The notes under the pieces: model-generated
Told to the model about the DNA's origin: nothing
What the model saw: the letters and a program-made list of their open reading frames with translations, nothing else
Database searches by the model: none
Translations under genes and position numbers: made by a program
Shown: positions 27,222-36,589 of the stretch, in pieces
Layout: each line of letters starts with the position of its first letter
Position numbering within the stretch: position 1 is the stretch's first letter
Origin: Hahella sp. HN01
GTDB lineage: Bacteria; Pseudomonadota; Gammaproteobacteria; Pseudomonadales; Oleiphilaceae
Assembly: GCF_018986435.1 (NCBI RefSeq)
Contig: NZ_JAHMIN010000013.1
Location: 30,449 to 94,448 of the forward strand
Length of the DNA: 64,000 bases
Reading direction: 5' to 3'

Positions 27222-27980
27222 ATGCAAGCGAAACATCTGCAACAACCCAGCATTCTTTATTTAAACGGCGTTTCCGTCAGCTTCGATGGCTTCAAGGCGC
27301 TGAACAGTCTGTCATTGATTCTGGCCCCGGGGGAATTGCGCGCGATCATCGGCCCAAACGGCGCAGGTAAGACCACCATGATGGATGTGATTACCGGCAA
27401 GACGCGGCCAGACACGGGACAGGTGCTGTTCAACAATAACGTTGATCTGACTCAGCACGACGAGGCTGAAATCGCCAATATGGGCGTCGGCCGCAAATTC
27501 CAGAAGCCGACGGTGATTGAGTCGCTGACAGTGTTTGAAAATCTGGAGCTGGCGCTGCAAGGCGGTCGCAAGGTGTATGAGGCCTTCTTCCATCGACTGA
27601 GCAAGGCCCAGAAAACCCGCATTGATGAAATCCTGACGCTGGTGGATCTCAGCGCCAGGGCGGACGAACTCGCTGGCGCTCTCTCGCATGGGCAGAAGCA
27701 ATGGCTGGAGATTGGCATGTTGCTGATACAAGGGCCGGAATTGCTGCTGATCGATGAGCCGGCGGCGGGAATGACTGACGTGGAAACCGAGAAAACCGCC
27801 GAGTTGTTCAAGGCTGTCTCCAAACAGCATTCTCTGGTGGTGGTGGAGCACGACATGGATTTCGTGCGCGCGCTGCAATGCAAAGTCACGGTGCTTCACG
27901 AAGGGCGCGTTCTGGCGGAGGGTTCGCTGGATCAGGTGCAGAAGAATCAGCAGGTGATTGAGGTTTATCTGGGGCGGTAA
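27222..27980 (+). CDS. urtD: urea ABC transporter ATP-binding protein UrtD
   Basis: A 252-residue ATPase of the LivG type. Walker A is IGPNGAGKTTMMD, the signature region is LSHGQKQWLEIGMLL (LSHGQ in place of LSGGQ, normal in this family), Walker B is LLLIDEPAAGMTD, and the switch His is in VVVEHDMDFVR. It powers UrtBC with UrtE. Start supported by AAGGAAAG; it follows urtC by nine bases. Confidence 0.95.
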   Translation: MQAKHLQQPSILYLNGVSVSFDGFKALNSLSLILAPGELRAIIGPNGAGKTTMMDVITGKTRPDTGQVLFNNNVDLTQHDEAEIANMGVGRKFQKPTVIESLTVFENLELALQGGRKVYEAFFHRLSKAQKTRIDEILTLVDLSARADELAGALSHGQKQWLEIGMLLIQGPELLLIDEPAAGMTDVETEKTAELFKAVSKQHSLVVVEHDMDFVRALQCKVTVLHEGRVLAEGSLDQVQKNQQVIEVYLGR

Positions 27981-28034
27981 CGATAAATCGACGCCTCTGG
28001 ATCAAACAGCGACAGAATAATCGAGTAATGTCAT

Positions 28035-28730
28035 ATGTTGAACGTACAGAACGTAGACTTGTTTTACGGCGCCAGTCAGGCCTTATATGGCGTCAGTATG
28101 GAAGCGGAGGCGGGCAAGGTGTCCTGCATTCTGGGTCGCAACGGAGTCGGCAAGACATCGCTGCTGCGGGCATTGTCCGGTCGCCATCCCGTCAAAAAAG
28201 GCGCGGTGCTCTGGCAGGGGCGCGATATTGCGCGACTCTCTCCCCATGATCGCGCCAAACTGGGCATCGCCTATGTGCCCCAGGGGCGCGAGATATTCTC
28301 CCAGCTCACGGTGCTGGAGAATCTGAAAACCGGCTTCGCCGCCATTCCTCGCAGTCAGCGCAGCATTCCAGAGGAAATCTTCACGTTGTTTCCCGTACTG
28401 AAAAGTATGCTGAAACGCCGTGGCGGCGATCTTTCTGGCGGACAGCAACAGCAGCTCGCCATCGCCCGCGCCTTGGTCACCCGTCCCAAACTCCTGATGT
28501 TGGACGAGCCGACGGAAGGCATCCAGCCATCCATCATCAAGGATATCCAGAACGTCATCGGCAGACTGCGCGACAGGGGGGACATGGCCATTGTGCTGAT
28601 CGAACAGTACCTCGACTTCGCCTACGAACTCGCCGATAACTATGCCGTGCTGGATCGCGGCTCCGTTGTCCTGTCCGGCCAGAAAGCGGACATGGATAAA
28701 GAACAGGTCAGAGGGTACATGACGGTGTGA
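28035..28730 (+). CDS. urtE: urea ABC transporter ATP-binding protein UrtE
   Basis: A 231-residue ATPase of the LivF type. Walker A is LGRNGVGKTSLLR, the signature is LSGGQQQQLAIARALV, Walker B is LLMLDEPTEGIQPS, and VLIEQYLDFAYELAD ends the H-loop region. It is the last gene of the urt operon, 54 bases after urtD. No clear terminator follows; only a weak ACTCA/TGAGT hairpin is seen. Confidence 0.95.
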   Translation: MLNVQNVDLFYGASQALYGVSMEAEAGKVSCILGRNGVGKTSLLRALSGRHPVKKGAVLWQGRDIARLSPHDRAKLGIAYVPQGREIFSQLTVLENLKTGFAAIPRSQRSIPEEIFTLFPVLKSMLKRRGGDLSGGQQQQLAIARALVTRPKLLMLDEPTEGIQPSIIKDIQNVIGRLRDRGDMAIVLIEQYLDFAYELADNYAVLDRGSVVLSGQKADMDKEQVRGYMTV

Positions 28731-28950
28731 AAAACTGACTCAGGGATGAGTTTGACGACTCCTATCTATCTACTGCCTGCGCGCCATATCCTGCTCAGGT
28801 GGCGCCCCTGCGCTTAGCCATTAAAGTTTCATATAAAGAAATCCCTGACATACTCTACTCTTATATAGATTCGTTTCGCTTTGACCCATAGGGAAATGGT
28901 AACGCGTTAGAACGGTGTTATTTCTCATTTCCAAGGTTAGAGGTGAAGAC

Positions 28951-29367
28951 ATGTTAAGAAGCATCTATGAAAGATACTCGGATTTAATGTGGCGTCCCGT
29001 GTCTGTGGAGATTGAGGGTGAGGCGCGTGATGCGATGATCTTTGATCTATCGCAGGTGGATGAAAGCGACGCGGAATGCTTTTTCGACGATCTCTTTTGC
29101 GACGGCATGCCTGAAAATTTGGACCTGGACACCAAAATTCCGTTTTTAGTTACCGGCTTTATTGACGGCGACTTTGAAGTGGGGGATCTGGATGTCATCG
29201 CGCAACCGGAAAGCCTGTTGTTTCTCGATATTGAAAATGCGGAAGATGGAAAATGCCCGGTTTACTACATTGAAGTCGGCGGCACGGCGATAGTGGAAAG
29301 CTTTAAGAAGCTATGTGACGATGTGAACGACTTGATTATCGCCCATAGAGAAGATGAAGCAGAATAA
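28951..29367 (+). CDS. hypothetical acidic protein, possibly SUKH-like
   Basis: A 138-residue, very acidic protein starting MLRSIYERYSDLMWRPVSVE. ATG 28951 is chosen because GAGGTGAAG precedes it. The segment LLFLDIENAEDGKCPVYYIE followed by IVESFKKLCDDVNDLI resembles the end of SUKH/SMI1 proteins, but the match is weak. It overlaps the next gene by 14 bases, so the two probably act together. Function unknown. Confidence 0.6.
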   Translation: MLRSIYERYSDLMWRPVSVEIEGEARDAMIFDLSQVDESDAECFFDDLFCDGMPENLDLDTKIPFLVTGFIDGDFEVGDLDVIAQPESLLFLDIENAEDGKCPVYYIEVGGTAIVESFKKLCDDVNDLIIAHREDEAE

Positions 29368-29812
29368 ATCGACAACGACAGATCTTTATTCATGGCGCCA
29401 GCAGGGAGAAATATATTTCTGGCGCTATAAAACCAACCCCAGCGATTACGCTGGCTGGCATTTGAGCGCGGATGCAACCGGCGCCGATTCACTTTTGCAG
29501 TTATTGGGGCAATGTACTCAGGCTAATGACGCTCTATTCCGCACCTTAACCTTAAGCAAGCCTGACGCAGCGGCGGCAGTGGCGAACTGCAGCGATCAGG
29601 TTATTACCTTCCCCAAACTCAAACTGATCTATACGCCGGATAGGGCGGAACAATGGATCATTAGTGAAACTGAAGACAAACCTTGCCTGGATATATCGAA
29701 ACAGGGCGCTCAGATACTAATGCAGGGATTGCAGGATATTATGGCCGGACGCGGAGACTATGCTTCAGGCGACAAGGAACATCGGCTCTGGTTTTGGTGG
29801 AGTTTGAAGTAA
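29354..29812 (+). CDS. hypothetical protein translationally coupled to the preceding gene
   Basis: A 152-residue soluble protein (MKQNKSTTTDLYSWRQQGEI) rich in Trp and Ala. It opens with an aromatic beta segment (YFWRYKTNPSDYAGWHLSAD) and ends HRLWFWWSLK. No family was recognised. Its start lies inside the end of the preceding gene (14-base overlap), which suggests coupled translation and a joint function. No signal peptide or membrane segment. Confidence 0.6.
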   Translation: MKQNKSTTTDLYSWRQQGEIYFWRYKTNPSDYAGWHLSADATGADSLLQLLGQCTQANDALFRTLTLSKPDAAAAVANCSDQVITFPKLKLIYTPDRAEQWIISETEDKPCLDISKQGAQILMQGLQDIMAGRGDYASGDKEHRLWFWWSLK

Positions 29813-30170
29813 TCGTAATTCTCATACCTCGTAAAGATCCCGTATCCACTCGAATCACTCACGCCATCATAGTTATCACTTATTAACGTGGCGCCAGACC
29901 GTCTATGTATAAGTGGTTTTATCTGGCCGTATAGTTCGCATCACAATGGCTTTGATTATAAAGTGATCGAATTTGCGTAAGGGTAGAGTCGATACAACAA
30001 AAATTAATATGACGGTAATGTTATTTATTAGTAAATAATTGTGCTTTATAAGTGAAAATGCTTGATGCTTAATAACTTTGCGTTATACTCCGCTTCCAAC
30101 TCGTATTGTATTGGTCAGGCTGTAGATGGCCCGAAATCAATAGTTTTCATAATTACATTGGGGATAAGAA
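29813..30170. other. A/T-rich upstream region of mvaT
   Basis: No gene is supported in these 358 bases. The stretch 29930-30095 is clearly richer in A/T than its surroundings. It contains the mvaT promoter and may be bound by MvaT itself, as H-NS-type proteins prefer such DNA and often autoregulate. Confidence 0.55.
30062..30089 (+). promoter_or_regulatory. sigma-70 type promoter of mvaT
   Basis: TTGATG (30062-30067) and TATACT (30084-30089) are separated by 16 bases. The predicted start near 30096 leaves a leader of about 75 bases. GGGGAT lies shortly before the ATG. Confidence 0.6.
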
Positions 30171-30530
30171 ATGAAAAAGATTAACGCCTACGAAAATACT
30201 CTTGCTGAAATCGAAGCGCTGAAAAAGAAACTGGAAGCGCTGGAAAATGACGACGAACTGAAAAAGAGCCTGGAATTCAAAAAGCAGCTTGAAGCGCTGA
30301 TGAAAAGCTACAACGTTTCTTCCGACGAGTTGCTGAACCTGCTGGGTGGGGATAAAGCGCCAGCTAAAGCCTCTGCTTCTGACAAGCGTCGTGGCGCGCG
30401 TCCTTTGAAAGTCTACAAAAACCCACAGACTGGCGAAGTAGTTGAAACCCGCGGCGGTAACCACAAAGTTCTGAACGCGTGGAAAGAACAATACGGCAAA
30501 GAAACTGTTGAGAGCTGGTTGGCTGCTTAA
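30171..30530 (+). CDS. mvaT: MvaT-family H-NS-like nucleoid protein
   Basis: A 119-residue xenogeneic silencer of the MvaT/MvaU family. Residues 1-60 form a charged coiled-coil dimerisation region (YENTLAEIEALKKKLEALEN). A flexible Ala/Lys linker follows, and then the DNA-binding domain PLKVYKNPQTGEVVETRGGN with the RGGN loop that inserts into the A/T-rich minor groove. Such proteins repress horizontally acquired A/T-rich DNA and compact the chromosome. It is a single gene with its own promoter and strong terminator. Confidence 0.92.
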   Translation: MKKINAYENTLAEIEALKKKLEALENDDELKKSLEFKKQLEALMKSYNVSSDELLNLLGGDKAPAKASASDKRRGARPLKVYKNPQTGEVVETRGGNHKVLNAWKEQYGKETVESWLAA

Positions 30531-30620
30531 TGGTTTTATAAGGCTGTAATCGGTTAGCGCTTATACATCCTCCATACGAAGGGGGATATCAGTAAAGCGT
30601 CATACCAAGCCTTTACGGAA

Positions 30621-30645
30621 ACGCCTCCTATATGGAGGCGTTTTT
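30621..30645 (+). terminator. rho-independent terminator of mvaT
   Basis: ACGCCTCC-TATAT-GGAGGCGT is followed by a run of T on the plus strand. Position (90 bases after the stop) and shape are classical. Confidence 0.85.
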
Positions 30646-30728
30646 CGTTTAACGATATCTATCAATATCGGGTAACCATTAACGCATATTTTCAGTGACT
30701 AACTCAGGTTGGCGAACAAGGGCGTGCA

Positions 30729-31256
30729 ATGAGCGATTTTGATAACTGGTATAAAGATATAGTGGACTCTGAAAACGACTGGTCCGGGATGGGATACTGT
30801 ACATGCGGAAGCAATCACTTTTCAGTTTCTTAATCTGGAACCTGCAACACGGAGGCTTACCCAAGAGAAAAGGTATTGGAAAGACCTTCGACATTTTACT
30901 TTCCTATATGTTGGATAGGCTGCACCGGCTATCTTGTCATAAAGGGCGACCATGACATTGTAACCTTTGGCTCCTATGTTGGCATGCAAGAGCATATATG
31001 GGTCTTCATTCAAGGAATAACGCTTGCGGCGCAGGGAAAAAATAGACGCAACACACTGACTATTACGGAAGTAAGCGATCCAATTAATACAAATAAGACG
31101 CTGAAACGGTTTCTGGATGGGCGCTATGTCACTCAGGAAGTTGAACCCAAGTACAGTCAGCCGCCTATTGTATTGCAGGACGTCGACCTTTATTTCGCCA
31201 TAAGAGATTTAATCTGGGCGCAGCGGTATAACTGGTTTCAATTCATTATTAAGTGA
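30729..31256 (+). pseudogene. hypothetical gene split by an in-frame TAA
   Basis: ATG 30729 opens a frame (MSDFDNWYKDIVDSENDWSG, then a CTCGSNHF segment) that meets TAA at 30831-30833. The same frame then continues without a stop to TGA 31254-31256. The continuation is clearly protein-like (STFYFPICWIGCTGYLVIKG, EHIWVFIQGITLAA). The most economical reading is one gene of about 175 codons with a nonsense mutation, perhaps CAA to TAA. The downstream part alone could start at a weak codon near 30876. Family unknown; paired Cys in the N-terminus suggest a metal site. Confidence 0.55.
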
Positions 31257-31316
31257 AGGGCCACAAGGGCGTCATTGTAAGGCAATGACGCCAGTGAGAT
31301 GTTATATATCTGAAGG

Positions 31317-32162
31317 CTATTCGTTACCAACGGCAATGGGGTGGTTGGGATCGGTGATCCACTCGCTCCAGGAGCCGGGGTAGAGTTTGGGCATGGGGTA
31401 GCCCGCCAGGTGGGCGGAGAAGATGTTGTGGCAGGCGGTGACGCCGGAGCCACAGTAGCAAATGACTTCCCAGGCTTTGCCGTGAGCGTAATAGTTGGCG
31501 AAGCGACGGCGTAATTCTTCTTCCGGTTTGAATACGCCTTCGGCGGTCAGGTTTTCTTCAAAGGGCGCGCAGATCGCGTTGGGGATGTGTCCGGCGACGG
31601 GATCTATCGGCTCCATCTCACCTGCGAATCGCGGTGCGGCGCGGGCGTCCAGAATATTGACCGACGCGTCGTTCAGCTTGCTGTGCAACTCCTCCGCTGT
31701 CACCAGCAGGCGCTCGTCGGGCGTCGCCTCGTAAGCGTTAACCTGCCTGGGCGTCGCTGGCTCAGTGGACATGTCATAACCTGCTGCGCGCCAGGCTTTC
31801 AGGCCTCCGTCCAGAATGCGGACGTCTGCGTGACCGAGCCATTTTAACAACCACCACAAGCGAGATGCGTAGGCGCCTGGGCCGTCGTCGTAGGCGACGA
31901 CGATATCTTCCGAGGTGATTCCCGACTGCTGTAACCAGCCCAGAAACTGGTGGACCTCCGGCAAAGGGTGGCGACCTGTTTTACCTGGAATCACCGGCGC
32001 AGATAAGTCCTTGTTCAGGTCGGCGTATACGGCCCCTGGAATGTGATCCTGCTGATAAGCGAGGCGTCCGTATTCCGGGTCGTTGAGCGCGAAGCGGCAA
32101 TCGATTATGCGATATTTGGCGTCGCCCAAATGCGAATGCAGGGATGCTGGAGAAATTAGCAT
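31317..32162 (-). CDS. sseA: sulfurtransferase, rhodanese type (3-mercaptopyruvate/thiosulfate)
   Basis: A 281-residue protein with two rhodanese domains. The first (residues 1-135, YRIIDCRFALNDPEYGRLAY) is inactive as usual, and the second carries the active-site Cys in VICYCGSGVTACHN. The loop CGSGVTA is the form found in 3-mercaptopyruvate sulfurtransferases. It transfers sulfur to thiols or cyanide in the cytoplasm. Length is normal. It is divergent from the dehydratase gene, 108 bases away. Confidence 0.92.
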   Translation of the reverse strand: MLISPASLHSHLGDAKYRIIDCRFALNDPEYGRLAYQQDHIPGAVYADLNKDLSAPVIPGKTGRHPLPEVHQFLGWLQQSGITSEDIVVAYDDGPGAYASRLWWLLKWLGHADVRILDGGLKAWRAAGYDMSTEPATPRQVNAYEATPDERLLVTAEELHSKLNDASVNILDARAAPRFAGEMEPIDPVAGHIPNAICAPFEENLTAEGVFKPEEELRRRFANYYAHGKAWEVICYCGSGVTACHNIFSAHLAGYPMPKLYPGSWSEWITDPNHPIAVGNE

Positions 32163-32270
32163 GGATGTCCTTTTGCTCCTTGTTACATTTCTTTACTTTG
32201 AATGCAGTCACAGTGCCTGAACGCGCCTGCGTATATGCTAGCCGTCGCCCACATTGCCTGAGACTGACTT

Positions 32271-33263
32271 ATGAAGGACCAAGTCGTTGATATTCGCGAC
32301 ATATTCAAAGCCCGTCAAACGGTTTCGCGTAATCTCAAGCCTACTCAATTGCTACGCTATGAGAGCCTCTCCAGACTGATAGGCGCGGATATCTACATCA
32401 AACACGAGAATCATAACCCCACCGCCAGCCAAAAAATACGCGGCGCGGTCAATCTTGCGTGGGAATTGCGGCGCAATGGCGTCACCCGCATCGTCACCGC
32501 CGCCAATGGGGCTTCGGGATTGGCGCTGGCGTACGCCGCCCGCTTGTTCAACATGAGCGCGCTGGTGGTTGTTCCGGAAAAAAGCCCGCTGTCTTTGATT
32601 CAAACGATACAGGACCAAGGGGCGGAAGTTCGCGCGAATGGAATCGACTTTCCTGAGTCGTTACGCATTGCGCGTCGTATGGAGGAAAATGGCGATTACT
32701 ACTTTGTGCATCCCGCTAACGAAATGCAGTTTATTCATGGCTGCGCCACCGCCGCTCTGGAGGTGATCGAAGAACTGCCTGAAGCGGATGTGGCGATTGG
32801 TTCCGTGGGGATGGGCGGATGTATTGCTTCCACTCTGGCGGCGTCGAGCGTCCTTAATCCCAAGTTAAAAGTCATTGGCGTGCAGGCTGAGTTGGCGCCG
32901 GCCGCTTACTTGTCATGGAAAACCGGCGCACTGCAACGTCAGGAGAGCCGTACGTTTTCACAAGAGCTGGGTATGAGTAAAGCCTTTGAAACGCCATTCA
33001 GCCTGTATACGGAAGCGCTAACGGATTTTGTTTTACTGCCGGAACACAGGTTGTACGAGGGCGTGGCGCTGGCGGCGCACCACACCCGGCAAATGGTGGA
33101 TGCGGCGGGTGGCGCGCCCATCATGGCGGCCTACCTGCTCAGGCAGAAGCTTCGCAGTAAGACAGTCGTGCTGTTCATGAGCAGCGGCGTGGCGACGGCG
33201 GATGAACTGGAGGAGGCCTACACCTTATCCGCATTTCGCAGCGGCAGACCTGAAGAACTCTAA
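32271..33263 (+). CDS. PLP-dependent threonine/serine dehydratase-like protein
   Basis: A 330-residue fold-type II PLP enzyme. The likely Schiff-base Lys lies in NHNPTASQKIRGAVNLAWEL, the phosphate-binding segment is AANGASGLALAYAARL, and the glycine-rich loop is GSVGMGGCIAST. These match threonine ammonia-lyase and related serine racemases/dehydratases, but the NPTASQK motif differs from the usual SFKxRGA, so substrate specificity is uncertain. There is no ACT regulatory domain, so it is the short, catabolic-like form. Single gene. Confidence 0.82.
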   Translation: MKDQVVDIRDIFKARQTVSRNLKPTQLLRYESLSRLIGADIYIKHENHNPTASQKIRGAVNLAWELRRNGVTRIVTAANGASGLALAYAARLFNMSALVVVPEKSPLSLIQTIQDQGAEVRANGIDFPESLRIARRMEENGDYYFVHPANEMQFIHGCATAALEVIEELPEADVAIGSVGMGGCIASTLAASSVLNPKLKVIGVQAELAPAAYLSWKTGALQRQESRTFSQELGMSKAFETPFSLYTEALTDFVLLPEHRLYEGVALAAHHTRQMVDAAGGAPIMAAYLLRQKLRSKTVVLFMSSGVATADELEEAYTLSAFRSGRPEEL

Positions 33264-33324
33264 CAGAGAGCGGATCTGTCAAAGAGTGGGAATGTAGAGA
33301 CGGAGCCTAAATGAGTGGCGGCGG

Positions 33325-35235
33325 TCAGGCGCGATCCTGCAAACGGGTGGTCAGCATTTCACTGATCATCTTGCCGCTGACCGGACGGCTGAAATAGTAG
33401 CCTTGGGCCAAGTCGCAGTGTTTCTCCTTAAGCAGATGGACAGTCTCTTCTGTTTCTACGCCTTCCGCCACGACCAGCATATCTAAATGGTGGGCGAGGT
33501 TGATCATGGTGTCGACCAGCGCCAGATCACGTTGTGATTTGGTGATGTCGTCGATGAACATCTTGTCGATTTTCAGAGTGTCCACCGGCAGCCGCTTGAG
33601 GTAATTCAAAGAGGAATAACCGGCGCCGAAATCATCCACAGAACAACTGATGCCCAGCTTGCGCAGCTCTCCCAGTATTGCGATGGTGTGTTCGATGTCC
33701 TCCATCAAGGCGCTTTCCGTCAGCTCAATTTCCAGCAGTTCGGGCCGCACGGAATAACGTCGCAAAGCCTGAGTGATGGTGCTCAGGATATCCGCGTGCT
33801 GAAAGTGGAACGGGGAGATATTGATGGCGACCGAGAAGTCATGGTGATTTTCCCGTCCCCAACGCTGCAATTGTTTGCAGGCTTCCTCGGTGACCCAGTT
33901 GCCGATATCGATGATCAGACCGTTTTCCTCCGCCGCGGGAATAAACTCCGCCGGAGAAACTACTTCGCCGCTGGGACGACGCCAGCGTATCAATGCTTCA
34001 ACGCCGATAATCATGTTGCTGTGCAGAGCGATTTTCGGCTGGTACAGCAAATCGAACTCATTCTTTTCCAGCGCCGATTTGAGATTGTTGCGAATCCTCA
34101 AGCGATGGGAGGTGAGTATTTCGAATTCGTCAGCGAAGAACTGGCAGTTGTTGCGGCCACGGCTCTTGGCGTGATTCATAGCCATGTCCGCTTTTCGGAT
34201 CAATGCGTCGGCGTCGCGACTGTCGGTCGGATAGAGGGCGATGCCGATTGAGCAGGTGAGATGGAAAGTCTGCTCGCCGACCGTAAAAGGACGGTCAATG
34301 GCGGTACGCAGGCGTTCGGATATCAGGGTCGCCTCAAAGGATGTCTTGATGTTTTCCAGCAGGACGATGAACTCGTCGCCGCCGTAGCGGGCGACCGTCG
34401 TCTCTGGCGGCAGGGTCTCCTTGATGCGCTGTGCGGCCATTTGGAGCAACTGGTCGCCGGTTTCCAAGCCAGTGGAGTCGTTGATGTCCTTGAAGCCGTC
34501 GAGATCCAGAAACATGACCGCCAGATCCCGCTGCTGACCGCCGCGTCGCTCAATCGCATGAGTGAGGCGTTCGTGGAACAAGGTGCGGTTGGGCAGGCCG
34601 GTCAGGCTGTCGTGATAGGAGTGAAACAGCGCCTGCTGTTCGCTGCGCTTGAGTTCGGTAATATCGCTCAGACTCCACACCCGACCGAGCACTTTGCCCT
34701 CATGAATGCGCGGGTTGGTGTAGCAGTCGATGAAACGGCCGTCTTTCATTTCCAGCAAACAGTAACTGGAGCGCTGGTTGAAGCGTTTATTGAACTCCCA
34801 GAGACGGGTCAGCTCATCCAGGTTCTTCACTTTTTCCCGCAAATAGGGACGGATATGGTGTTTGTTGATGTTTTCCGCCACTTCCTGCTGCATGTCGAAC
34901 ATTTTCAGAAACACGTTATTGCAGGCGATCACGCGATTGTCCTGATCGAACACAATGATGCCGTCACAGGTGGAGTTGAGGGTGGCGTTAAGCAGGGAAA
35001 CCGAGTTCTCCAGCTCCTGTTTGGTGGTGGAGATCTCCTGTAATTGCTGCTTCAGTTCCTGATTGCGTTTGGTGAGTTCTTGCGAAGACAACTCCAGGGC
35101 GCGCTCGAGCATGCTGCGTTCTTCATCAGCCTGAAGGTAAGCCGCGTCAATTGCGTCCAGAAGCGCGCGCAGCCGCTCCGGTGGCAGATCGGCGGGTAAA
35201 AGTTTTTTCAACTGACGCTCTAACAGCCTATGCAT
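33325..35235 (-). CDS. PAS-GGDEF-EAL protein, c-di-GMP turnover
   Basis: A 636-residue cytoplasmic signalling protein. Residues 1-85 are helical and coiled-coil, a PAS domain follows (about 85-205, CDGIIVFDQDNRVIACNNVF), then a GGDEF domain with an intact GGDEF at 285-289, and an EAL domain with EAL at 413-415 and DDFGAGYSSLNYLKRLPVD. Both catalytic motifs look intact, so it could make and break cyclic di-GMP. No membrane segment is present. It is encoded 33 bases after the FIST protein gene and probably receives its signal. Confidence 0.93.
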   Translation of the reverse strand: MHRLLERQLKKLLPADLPPERLRALLDAIDAAYLQADEERSMLERALELSSQELTKRNQELKQQLQEISTTKQELENSVSLLNATLNSTCDGIIVFDQDNRVIACNNVFLKMFDMQQEVAENINKHHIRPYLREKVKNLDELTRLWEFNKRFNQRSSYCLLEMKDGRFIDCYTNPRIHEGKVLGRVWSLSDITELKRSEQQALFHSYHDSLTGLPNRTLFHERLTHAIERRGGQQRDLAVMFLDLDGFKDINDSTGLETGDQLLQMAAQRIKETLPPETTVARYGGDEFIVLLENIKTSFEATLISERLRTAIDRPFTVGEQTFHLTCSIGIALYPTDSRDADALIRKADMAMNHAKSRGRNNCQFFADEFEILTSHRLRIRNNLKSALEKNEFDLLYQPKIALHSNMIIGVEALIRWRRPSGEVVSPAEFIPAAEENGLIIDIGNWVTEEACKQLQRWGRENHHDFSVAINISPFHFQHADILSTITQALRRYSVRPELLEIELTESALMEDIEHTIAILGELRKLGISCSVDDFGAGYSSLNYLKRLPVDTLKIDKMFIDDITKSQRDLALVDTMINLAHHLDMLVVAEGVETEETVHLLKEKHCDLAQGYYFSRPVSGKMISEMLTTRLQDRA

Positions 35236-35268
35236 AGGGAGTCATTAAGCTTGGTTGATGTTGCATTC

Positions 35269-36399
35269 TTAGTCTTCGCTGATTGTTGTAATCGTCATTG
35301 TCTGGTTATGCAGGGAGCAGCCAACCCCATTGATTACCGGACTGATTTCGCCATAAGAATAGAAACCGCTTATGGCGGTGTCGGCGCCGAGCACCTCGCG
35401 AACGCTTTCCACTTCTTCTTCCGTACGCTGTTTCAGCACCATTTTGCGGCCGACGCAGCTGACCAGTAACGCCAGTTGCGGTTGCCGTCCGCCGGAAAAG
35501 CGACTTTGCTCCGCAGCTGAGGCGGCGCCCTCAACGAGTCGTTCGAAATTGGCCTTCATAAATCGGGCGGCGGCGCCTTGAGGCATATCGCCAGCGAAGG
35601 TCATGGATTGCTCCGACTCATTGATGCCGAGAATCGTTCTCACAACATAGTGATTATCGGCGAGCTTGACCAGTAGGGGAAACAGCAGTGCGGTAGCTGG
35701 TAGCCCATTAGCGTAATCGCCCAGATAATCTTTATAAAGAGAAAGCGCACTATGTTTATCCAATTCAAACAGTATGTTGCGCTCGGATTTGCTGATGCGC
35801 CAGTCAGGGCCGAAGGCGTCCCAGCCCCCCATGGAGCCGTAACCGATGCGCAACGAGTCGCCATAAAAGCCGATCGCCGCCACCAGCCCTTCATGCGTTG
35901 GCGCGTCGACCCAGACGGACGTATCAGTGAAATCCTGATAGTCGCCTGCGAGTCCGCCTGTAATTTTAACTCTATGAGGCAGGGCTTCCTGCGCGCCTTG
36001 CACCAGTTCGGAACCGTTGACCTTCAAACCGTCCGACAGCAATAGCACATGGCGCAGCCCTTCCGGCGGTAACTGTTGCGCAACGTTGCGGCCGACAGAG
36101 CGGCTATCTGAATCGTCTTGAACTGGGCTGGAAACGACGGCGATGGTTGCGCGGGAGAAGCTGAGCGCTGTAACGGTCAGGGTATTCTCCAGCACTTTGG
36201 TTCCCATGATTTCTCCAGCGGTGGAGCAACCGACTAATCGGGCCTCGGGGAAACTTTCACGTAATGAAGAGTCGACGCCATCGGAAAACAGGAGGGACTG
36301 TCGACCGAAGCAAAGCAGCAAAACCGTGTCATGATCCGGTTGGTCGGGGAGGGGCGTCATCCACTGACCGTTTTTCCGGATGAATTGTTGAATTTGCAT
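35269..36399 (-). CDS. FIST domain sensor protein (NosP-like candidate)
   Basis: A 376-residue cytoplasmic protein made of FIST_N (LVGCSTAGEIMG near residue 60, ITGGLAGDYQDF near 150) and FIST_C (YKDYLGDYANGLPATALLFP, and ALLVSCVGRKMVL to AISGFYSYGEISP). FIST proteins bind small ligands; the NosP subgroup binds haem and senses nitric oxide, and is often encoded next to cyclic di-GMP enzymes or histidine kinases. Here the neighbour is a GGDEF-EAL gene in the same orientation, 33 bases downstream. Haem binding is inference; the haem ligand was not identified. Confidence 0.85.
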   Translation of the reverse strand: MQIQQFIRKNGQWMTPLPDQPDHDTVLLLCFGRQSLLFSDGVDSSLRESFPEARLVGCSTAGEIMGTKVLENTLTVTALSFSRATIAVVSSPVQDDSDSRSVGRNVAQQLPPEGLRHVLLLSDGLKVNGSELVQGAQEALPHRVKITGGLAGDYQDFTDTSVWVDAPTHEGLVAAIGFYGDSLRIGYGSMGGWDAFGPDWRISKSERNILFELDKHSALSLYKDYLGDYANGLPATALLFPLLVKLADNHYVVRTILGINESEQSMTFAGDMPQGAAARFMKANFERLVEGAASAAEQSRFSGGRQPQLALLVSCVGRKMVLKQRTEEEVESVREVLGADTAISGFYSYGEISPVINGVGCSLHNQTMTITTISED

Positions 36400-36589
36400 T
36401 TAAAGGACTACCGCGCAAATGACCCGTAAATGATGATCGATCGCCCGTTGCCTGTTTTGACAGGTGTTTATGCTTTATATCCTAACTATAGATAACGCGG
36501 CGAGGATTGCTCAATGTAATTTACAAAGTTTTTCCCGCCGCGCCGGGTTAACGGCCTGAATAGGGTGGCCGTTAAGATTGCGCTGGAAG

